Origin: Temnopleurus reevesii
Taxonomy: Eukaryota > Echinodermata > Echinoidea > Temnopleuroida > Temnopleuridae
DNA length: 12,789 nucleotides
NCBI GenBank assembly: GCA_036244855.1
Contig: BQKZ01001284.1
Location: forward strand, 38,764 to 51,552
Reading direction: 5' to 3'
The position numbers and the translations under genes are program-made. A model generated the notes under the pieces. It had not been told where the DNA came from and made no database searches. It worked only from the letters and a program-made list of their open reading frames with translations. Shown piece by piece: positions 10,101 to 12,789 of the stretch. Within the stretch, counting starts at the first letter, position 1. Each line of letters begins with the position of its first letter.

Positions 10101-10843
10101 TCCATCCCGCAATGACCTGACCCGCTTATTGCAAACGTGAGCTCGTTCTTGGTCTGGAAAACGTATTTCAGCCCTGTCTTTATGTCATCCATGATCTGTA
10201 GGATAACAAGAGAATGAGACAACATGAAATGCAAATCTATTTCGGAGTGCAGACGCATACAAAGAGAGAAATGAAAATTAATTTAGGGTAACTGTAGTGT
10301 AGTGCATTATAATCATGGGCAATAAGGTTTGTGTCCCATCATATCCTGCATCGTGTATGCTTAACATAGGCTTTGGTGGGACATAGATTTCCTCCAGCAA
10401 ACGGAGGAAATCAACAGAGAAGAAGACAAGAAGAAGAAGAAGTGGGAATCTGTTAAGTGTTAACCTTATTTCTGTCCATACTGTACATAGCCAACATAAA
10501 CGGGAAATCGTGTACAATTTACAAGTCAATATTCCTATTCGAGAGACTATCTGTCCCCAACAATAACGAAACGGGCAGCAGTGAATGGAGAGGTAAAAGA
10601 TAACACGGTAATGCCCATTGACGCCATTTTATATATTGCAATTTGCATGTATGTAAAACGTATGCAGCAGCTCACCTTCAGTGTCTCCGGGTGCATGTGT
10701 CCGAGTATCGGGAGAGCTCCGGCCGCGAGTATCCTCGGAGGTGCGTTGGAAGGCCCTGGCCCCATAAGCAGCTTACTGGGGACGTTCATTGGCAAAAGAA
10801 GCTCATTTGGAGCATCCATCGTCATGCTTTTACTTCCAACCAT
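1000..10843 (-). CDS. AGXT: Alanine--glyoxylate / serine--pyruvate aminotransferase, 12 coding exons
   Basis: Joined exons: 10843-10676, 10195-10003, 9325-9261, 8263-8163, 7747-7677, 6383-6299, 5513-5418, 4806-4737, 3461-3366, 2844-2762, 2070-2025, 1110-1000; 1185 nt, 394 residues plus TAG. All introns are GT-AG and phases agree throughout. The family transfers an amino group from alanine (or serine) to glyoxylate, giving glycine, using PLP. Visible motifs: GPGPSN (about 29-34), SGSGHC (80-85), GIWG (107-110), HGESSSG (156-162), VDSVAS (183-188, Asp184 for the PLP ring nitrogen), SGSQK with PLP lysine Lys210, YHHT (261-264) and VWRIGLMG (359-366, Arg361 for the substrate carboxylate). These sit one residue later than their human equivalents. 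The C-terminus SRL is a PTS1 variant, implying a peroxisomal enzyme. The start has a strong context (A at -3, G at +4), with an in-frame TAG six codons upstream. Extra copies of exons 6 and 7 lie in introns 6 and 7. Family assignment is near certain; expression is not shown. Confidence 0.96.
1111..2024 (-). other. AGXT: Intron 11
   Basis: 914 nt. The only structured feature seen is the perfect hairpin at 1938-1981; the short open frames inside show no family resemblance. Confidence 0.85.
1938..1981. repeat. Perfect 14-bp inverted repeat with 16-nt loop
   Basis: CAAACCCCAACACC (1938-1951) and GGTGTTGGGGTTTG (1968-1981) are exact reverse complements. It lies in intron 11, 44 nt past the donor of exon 11. 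As RNA it would be a stable hairpin; no terminator or miRNA role is shown. Confidence 0.75.
2025..2070 (-). CDS. AGXT: AGXT exon 11 (codon 343 third base to residue 358)
   Basis: A 46-nt exon encoding [15 protein letters not shown], equal to human FDIEIMGGLGPSTGK. The acceptor is TTTTCAG|GTAC and the donor is GGAAAG|GTATGT. It is small, and 44 nt past its donor lies a perfect 14-bp hairpin. Confidence 0.92.
2071..2761 (-). other. AGXT: Intron 10
   Basis: 691 nt. No repeat or coding content is recognised. It splits a region that is continuous (VIDHFDIEIMGG) in the human protein. Confidence 0.8.
2762..2844 (-). CDS. AGXT: AGXT exon 10 (residues 316-342 and two bases of codon 343)
   Basis: Encodes [20 protein letters not shown] and LIVFVMQ, the small-domain strand that matches human RLPTVTTVAVPAGYDW. 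The acceptor is GCATTCATAG|TCA and the donor is CAGAA|GTGAGT. The exon leaves phase 2. Confidence 0.93.
2845..3365 (-). other. AGXT: Intron 9
   Basis: 521 nt of AT-rich sequence with nothing recognised. Confidence 0.85.
3366..3461 (-). CDS. AGXT: AGXT exon 9 (residues 284-315)
   Basis: Encodes [20 protein letters not shown], then a segment ending [11 protein letters not shown]. This is the helix linking the large and small domains, matching human GLENSWRQHREAAAYL. The acceptor is TTGTTCAG|GGA and the donor is GATGAG|GTAAGA. The exon is phase 0 at both ends. Confidence 0.93.
3462..4736 (-). other. AGXT: Intron 8
   Basis: 1275 nt. The complete TIR element lies at 4456-4630. No gene, exon copy or repeat was recognised in 3470-4450. 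Confidence 0.85.
4456..4630 (+). mobile_element. Short TIR element (MITE), complete copy
   Basis: The left end GGGGGTGTTGCTCAAAA mirrors the right end TTTTTGAGCAACACCCC. Both ends are followed internally by ATCAACTGCAAC- or TTGCAAT-type subrepeats. TTA occurs immediately left (4453-4455) and again at 4632-4634, which would be a 3-bp target-site duplication if the element includes 4631. A 3-bp TTA/TAA duplication with G-rich ends is usual for PIF/Harbinger MITEs, so that family is my inference. It has no coding capacity. It lies in intron 8, about 100 nt from exon 8. Confidence 0.75.
4737..4806 (-). CDS. AGXT: AGXT exon 8 (residues 261-283)
   Basis: Encodes [20 protein letters not shown] and TEE. 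Tyr261 and Thr264 correspond to human Tyr260 and Thr263, which reach the PLP phosphate across the dimer. The acceptor is CCTGCAG|ATAC after a T-rich tract and the donor is GAAGAG|GTATGT. The exon leaves phase 0. Confidence 0.94.
5155..5232 (-). pseudogene. Duplicate exon 7b, open in frame, donor lost
   Basis: The 78 nt align with the last 78 nt of exon 7; shared blocks include CACCTTC, CTTGCCAA and GGACCAAGAAG. An acceptor-like TTATTTAG precedes it. Read in the phase of exon 7 it is open and gives [14 protein letters not shown] at its end, against [13 protein letters not shown] in exon 7. The base pair that should be GT after AGAAG is AT, and read-through meets a TGA four codons on. The surrounding bases do not resemble a minor-class AT-AC donor. 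It looks like a duplicated exon inactivated at its donor. Confidence 0.7.
5294..5322 (-). pseudogene. Fragment 7c: 3' end of exon 7 with intact donor
   Basis: About 25 of 29 positions match the end of exon 7 and its donor (5411-5439 region). It reads CDEGLR before AGAAG|GTATGT, against CDAGPR in exon 7. The body of the exon upstream of this point is not recognisable; it is replaced by two runs of T on the transcribed strand. It lies between exon 7 and copy 7b, so the exon end is present three times. Confidence 0.6.
5418..5513 (-). CDS. AGXT: AGXT exon 7 (codon 228 third base to codon 260 second base)
   Basis: Encodes [19 protein letters not shown] and then CDAGPR, matching the human segment with FYLDIKWLANFWGC. 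The acceptor is ATCCAG|GGC and the donor is AGAAG|GTATGT; the exon enters and leaves in phase 2. Related sequences 7c and 7b lie in the following intron. Confidence 0.94.
6003..6115 (+). mobile_element. TIR element remnant, copy 3 (right part)
   Basis: Shares TTTGCGC, the CGCATGAAACAAT block, GATTGGCG, GCTGCAACTTGCAAT and the end GCAACACCC with the complete copy. It lies in intron 6 and ends 20 nt before the end of duplicate exon 6b. Confidence 0.7.
6136..6241 (-). CDS. AGXT: Duplicate exon 6b: alternative PLP-lysine exon or decaying copy
   Basis: The 56 nt at 6139-6194 match exon 6 (6302-6357) at 49 positions without gaps, and the first 28 are identical. The copy reads [20 protein letters not shown], keeping the Gln-Lys pair. 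It has a pyrimidine-rich acceptor (TTTTTTGTTCAG|TG) and a weak donor (GCAAG|GTTATC). It is 106 nt against 85, both 1 mod 3, with the same entry and exit phases. Swapping it for exon 6 would keep frame and add seven residues, while including both would shift the frame. Its upstream half ([15 protein letters not shown]) lacks DVIYSGS. All four codons that differ in the matching part are amino-acid changes, so purifying selection is not evident. It may be a mutually exclusive exon or a dying copy. Confidence 0.6.
6299..6383 (-). CDS. AGXT: AGXT exon 6 (6a), PLP-lysine exon
   Basis: The 85-nt exon encodes [18 protein letters not shown] followed by [10 protein letters not shown]. Lys210 in SGSQK corresponds to human Lys209, the residue that forms the Schiff base with PLP. 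The acceptor is CTTACAG|GT and the donor is GCTAG|GTAAAT; entry phase is 1 and exit phase is 2. This copy keeps the full family motif and is taken as the constitutive exon. A second copy starts 57 nt downstream. Confidence 0.94.
6422..6488 (-). repeat. GCGCTATATAA / TTATT retroelement tail, copy A
   Basis: On the minus strand it reads GAGCGCCATGAGCGTC, then GGCGCTATATAAATATTC, then a (TAT/ATT) tail. The same architecture (GCGC, a short spacer, GCGCTATATAA, a short spacer, TTATT repeats) appears at 9888-9973 and 11938-12012. Confidence 0.6.
6759..7359. mobile_element. Foldback element with long imperfect arms, TTAA flanks
   Basis: The left arm (about 6759-6991) reappears inverted at about 7150-7359. 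Shared blocks in the same order include GAACGAAACCCTG-like ends, CAACTGTGAAAATTTGAGCA (right arm has CAAACTGTGAAAATTTGAGC), TTCAAAAGTTA, GTCATGGG, GGCAACGC, GTGGACAGCTCTCCATT-like and TGTACA. TTAA abuts both ends (6755-6758 and 7360-7363). TTAA duplications are typical of Kolobok and piggyBac families; which one applies is inference. It has no protein. Transcribed in intron 5, it would form a roughly 200-bp imperfect duplex. Confidence 0.8.
7677..7747 (-). CDS. AGXT: AGXT exon 5 (codon 176 third base to codon 200 first base)
   Basis: Encodes [19 protein letters not shown]. Asp184 in VDSVAS is the conserved residue that pairs with the PLP pyridine nitrogen. The acceptor is GACAG|GAAC and the donor is TGGG|GTAAGA. 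The exon leaves phase 1, the phase accepted by both exon 6 and its duplicate 6b. Confidence 0.94.
7748..8162 (-). other. AGXT: Intron 4
   Basis: 415 nt of AT-rich sequence in which I see no gene or repeat. Confidence 0.85.
8163..8263 (-). CDS. AGXT: AGXT exon 4 (residues 143-175 and two bases of codon 176)
   Basis: Contains [18 protein letters not shown]; Ser159 of HGES corresponds to human Ser158 in the active site. The acceptor is GTTCAG|AGC. The donor is CATAG|GTAATA, weaker than its neighbours, and the exon leaves phase 2. The exon ends with the helix GIGNLCH that precedes the core strand of exon 5. Confidence 0.94.
8645..8695 (+). mobile_element. TIR element remnant, copy 4 (right end)
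   Basis: Reads TGCCGATTAACTGCAACTTG and ends CTAGCAACACCCCC, matching the right end of the complete copy with a few substitutions. It lies in intron 3. Confidence 0.65.
8913..8949 (-). ncRNA. Decayed hammerhead-ribozyme-like motif
   Basis: On the minus strand: CTGATGA, then a hairpin-forming segment bounded by GGCT and AGCC, then AAAAC and GTC. This is the hammerhead order CUGAUGA - stem II - GAAA - short stem III - GUC. The flanks TATAGT and ACTCTA can pair at five of six positions as stem I. The G of GAAA (catalytic position 12) is A here, so cleavage would not be expected. Very short stem III versions occur in the long terminal repeats of Penelope-like elements, so this is probably a remnant of one. 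Confidence 0.45.
9167..9214. repeat. Imperfect 24-nt tandem duplication
   Basis: CTTAAGATTGATTGATAAGT is followed directly by a second unit, CCTAAGATTAATTGATAATT. It lies in intron 3, near the ribozyme-like remnant. Confidence 0.5.
9261..9325 (-). CDS. AGXT: AGXT exon 3 (residues 121-142)
   Basis: A 65-nt exon between ACCAG|GTGCT and GAGCAG|GTGGGT. Its first two bases complete Gly121 and it ends in phase 0. It encodes the beta-strand and helix segment [20 protein letters not shown], matching the human GARVHPMTKDPGG region in position and length. It is shadowed by an unrelated open frame on the other strand. Confidence 0.9.
9326..10002 (-). other. AGXT: Intron 2
   Basis: 677 nt. Apart from the repeat tail at 9888-9973 and the CT-rich tract next to the exon 2 donor, nothing is recognised. 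Confidence 0.85.
9888..9973 (+). repeat. GCGCTA / TTATT retroelement tail, copy B, with a perfect 28-nt tandem duplication
   Basis: ATGCGCTTAG is followed by AAGCGCTAATATATA and a TTATTATTATTATC tail. The 28-nt unit at 9918-9945 is repeated exactly at 9946-9973. It sits in intron 2, less than 30 nt past the exon 2 donor on the transcribed strand. Confidence 0.6.
10003..10195 (-). CDS. AGXT: AGXT exon 2 (residues 57-120 and first base of codon 121)
   Basis: The exon begins [17 protein letters not shown] and contains SGSGHC and GIWGER, the cofactor-phosphate and ring-stacking regions of the family; Trp109 corresponds to human Trp108. The acceptor is CTACAG|ATC and the donor is CTGG|GTGAGT, leaving phase 1. 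It is the longest exon. A CT-rich tract and a repeat tail begin less than 30 nt past its donor. Confidence 0.95.
10196..10675 (-). other. AGXT: Intron 1
   Basis: 480 nt. It contains a GAA-rich tract at about 10418-10443. No coding content or further element is recognised. Confidence 0.85.
10676..10843 (-). CDS. AGXT: AGXT exon 1 (residues 1-56)
   Basis: This exon carries the start codon and encodes the N-terminal segment, including LLMGPGPSN and the AAGALP stretch that lines the dimer and active-site entrance in this family. The donor reads AAG|GTGAGC and the exon ends in phase 0. The N-terminus is nearly the same length as human AGT, so there is no obvious added mitochondrial presequence. 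Further methionines at positions 7 and 9 are possible secondary starts. The in-frame TAG lies just upstream in the sequence CCTAG, which could itself serve as a splice acceptor for an unseen 5' exon. Confidence 0.93.
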
Positions 10844-11816
10844 TCTATATGCAGTATTCTAGGTAATATCAGCCTCTCAAGTAGTCAGGAAAGTCTCAAG
10901 TTTCCCTCGAAAGTAGAGTACTAAGCTACGCCACATGAACAATGCAAGAGAGATCCACAGTCAACAACACAGTCACGTGATTAGATAGTTATCTAGTCTT
11001 GTATTCTTAGACTCAATTTCATCTGAATTTGAGAACACAATTTCATGGATGAATAATAATTTTTCTAGATAATCTAATAATTCTATAATAATGCAAATAA
11101 TCGTTGATGTAAAATGGAGTTCATTAATTCCACTTTTATCTAAGTTTATGAGAGGAATGGGTAATTTATATTCTAACTGTTAGTATAGGGTCTATTTGAG
11201 TACACTAAAATGAACACACCCCTGCCCCTCCCCCATAATTGAAAGTTTGCCAAGTAGCTTTTCTTCTTTTTTGATCCGTGAGGTAAAACTTTCCGAGAAA
11301 GTTGTGGCAAATTCAGACCTACAAGAAAAGGGCTTAGTTTGAGTGCATGATGAAATTAAAATATATATGATTTCTTGAATAGAGTACTCCTTGCCCAGAT
11401 GTTCCAAAGTTTTTGCATGTTGTTATGTTTTGTGTGAATATGTTGTTGTAGTTGTTGTATTCATTGTTGTTGTTGCTTGTATTTTACTTTTGTTTTGTCC
11501 TTGTTTGTTTTGGGGTTTTACAATTCTGTTACTATTATTAAGACGTATACACACGAAGCTGTAGCAGCCTGTAATTCAAAAGTGCTTCTTGACTGGGGCA
11601 TAATAGTAAACGCTGATTCCCCTCGATCATTCAAGAACAGCGGTATTTGTTGTAATTCCTCTGAAAGGGCATTCCAGACAGTCCTCCTAATTGCATTTTT
11701 TTTACACTTGTTAATTTGTCTAATGTATTCTGATCTTGTATGTTATAAACTATATGTCTTTAAATTTATTGGAGAATAAATTACAAATACAAGTTTGAAA
11801 AGGTCATTATTATCAT
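10844..11816. other. 5' flank of AGXT
   Basis: It contains the likely 5' UTR and promoter region next to exon 1, then AT-rich sequence. A GTT/TTG-rich low-complexity tract lies at about 11410-11515. The segment ending GGAGAATAAATTACAAATAC near 11790 resembles a retroelement 3' end, but this is weak. The 100-codon plus-strand frame at 11477-11779 shows no recognisable family. Confidence 0.5.
10973..10980. promoter_or_regulatory. Palindromic E-box upstream of AGXT
   Basis: TCACGTGA within GTCACGTGAT, about 130 nt upstream of the AGXT start codon. This is the core bound by USF, MITF/TFE and related bHLH-ZIP factors. Its position near the likely promoter makes it a candidate, but the transcription start is unknown and no clear TATA box was seen. 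Confidence 0.35.
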
Positions 11817-12012
11817 TTAAAAAACTCACCCACAATATCGAAGTTTAAATCCTCCCTGAAAACCTATCTATTAAAAAAGCACTATAAATGACTTTGTCCC
11901 AATCGAATGGCATCTTTAATTTCCTACTTTTCATTTCTTAAGCGCATAGAGACGCAATGGCAGTGATATGCGCTATATAAGCAACGTGTTTATTATTATT
12001 ATTATTATTATC
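11817..12012 (+). mobile_element. 3' end of a non-LTR retrotransposon with TTATT tail (copy C)
   Basis: A short frame at 11817-11891 reads SPTISKFKSSLKTYLLKKHY and then Lys and a stop. The FKSxLKTYLL pattern is common at the C-terminus of LINE reverse transcriptases in marine animals. About 50 nt later come AAGCGCATAGAGACGC, TGCGCTATATAAGC and a (TTA)n tail to 12012. It is truncated at the 5' end, as is usual for LINE insertions. The clade (CR1, L2 or another) cannot be told from this piece. Confidence 0.6.
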
Positions 12013-12789
12013 ATTAGCACTCAGTAAGCCTACTATCAGACATATTGCCACTCTTTTCCCCCTTTACTATAGTTTTAACCCTCTTCCTGTTGGCAACATT
12101 AAGGGATTTCACCCCTTAATGTTTTGCATGATACATCTGGAACGCACAGTGGCATCACTCCTCGTCGGTTGTGGGGCACCGTGATCATTTTTTTTCACAG
12201 AAATTTCGTTAAAATAGTTTGGATAAGGGTTTGGGTCTTACAAGCTCTACCTTCTCTGGCACCTCTCTATTTCGAAAACGCAAAAGCTCGATCGTTTGAA
12301 ATCCACTATTTATTTATACAAAATTACCTTGTAAATATTTTATATGTGATATTTTGTAAGTAATTTTTCCAATTCATGTTTACTTCAAATTGTACAGAAT
12401 TAATTTGTTTCGTTATTTTGCGTTTTATTGCAATAAAAATACAAATCTTAAGATTTTGCATGAAAATGTGTTATGACTTTAATTAGCCTGACATTAGGAA
12501 ATATAAATTGTGATAGCTAAGTAGGTTTTGAGAAGGCGTAAATATTCAGAATTGAATGAGAAACGACTCTAAATCTATATTTATCATCATCATTGTTTTA
12601 ATATGTTGAGTTTTAACAAATTTATTTCGTATTACTGACATAAAAAAAGAGAAGATTCGATCTATCAGAGCCCTTAATCCTCCAAATGGGAACAAAGTAG
12701 AAGAGCGCCATTTAGTGATGATACTGGTGCCATCTTTCCCAGGCACCACGCTCAAATGTCTGAAATATTTTTGTTCTTGTTGGCATTCA
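12013..12789. other. Distal flank without recognised gene
   Basis: AT-rich sequence with short open frames on both strands (for example 12124-12363 plus, 12546-12755 minus), none with recognisable motifs. The less AT-rich stretch 12650-12750 could be part of a neighbouring exon or a repeat; I cannot decide. Confidence 0.4.

Noticed and set aside
10581..10924. Two plus-strand open frames of 93 codons over exon 1
   Set aside because: They are the complementary-strand shadow of the conserved AGXT exon 1.
11477..11779. 100-codon plus-strand open frame in the 5' flank
   Set aside because: It begins in a GTT-rich tract, has no recognisable domain and precedes a LINE end; no splice or codon-use support for a gene.
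12546..12755. 69-codon minus-strand frame at the window edge
   Set aside because: No family resemblance could be seen; the frame may extend beyond the window, so it is mentioned only as undetermined flank.
1..12789. CRISPR arrays, operons or prokaryotic signals
   Set aside because: No regularly spaced repeats were found; the split gene with GT-AG introns is eukaryotic nuclear DNA.

Overview
This is animal nuclear DNA: AT-rich, intron-rich and full of decayed transposable elements. It holds one recognisable gene, transcribed on the minus strand across most of the window (10843 down to 1000). The gene encodes alanine--glyoxylate / serine--pyruvate aminotransferase (AGXT), a fold-type I PLP enzyme. 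I could place twelve coding exons with GT-AG boundaries and matching phases. They give a 394-residue protein (human AGT has 392) ending in Ser-Arg-Leu, a type 1 peroxisomal targeting signal. The repeat style, with GCGCTATATAA motifs followed by TTATT tails, non-LTR retrotransposon ends and a Penelope-like ribozyme motif, suggests a marine invertebrate. An echinoderm such as a sea urchin is my best guess, but the species is not determined by the sequence.

Layout in transcription order (minus strand). 12789-10844 is 5' flank, with a LINE 3' end, a GTT-rich tract and an E-box near the gene. Exon 1 (10843-10676) carries the N-terminus. Exon 2 (10195-10003) carries the SGSGHC and GIWG cofactor motifs. 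Exons 3 (9325-9261), 4 (8263-8163, HGESSSG) and 5 (7747-7677, VDSVAS with the PLP aspartate) follow. Exon 6 (6383-6299) carries the PLP lysine. Then come exons 7 (5513-5418), 8 (4806-4737), 9 (3461-3366), 10 (2844-2762), 11 (2070-2025) and 12 (1110-1000). The 3' UTR has an AATAAA signal at 655-650.

The most unusual content is extra exon copies. Immediately after exon 6 lies a second, divergent copy (6b, 6241-6136). It is open in the right frame, keeps the Gln-Lys of the PLP site and has the same entry and exit phases as exon 6, with only 57 nt between them. In the next intron are one nearly full-length extra copy of exon 7 (7b, open in frame but with its donor GT changed to AT) and a short 3'-end copy (7c, with a good donor). 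This looks like an active-site exon pair that has been duplicated more than once, either as a mutually exclusive exon set or as decaying copies.

The introns also hold four copies of one short TIR element (one complete), a 0.6-kb foldback element flanked by TTAA, a decayed hammerhead-ribozyme-like motif, three GCGCTATATA/TTATT repeat tails and a perfect 14-bp hairpin. I see no rRNA, tRNA, CRISPR array or second protein-coding gene.
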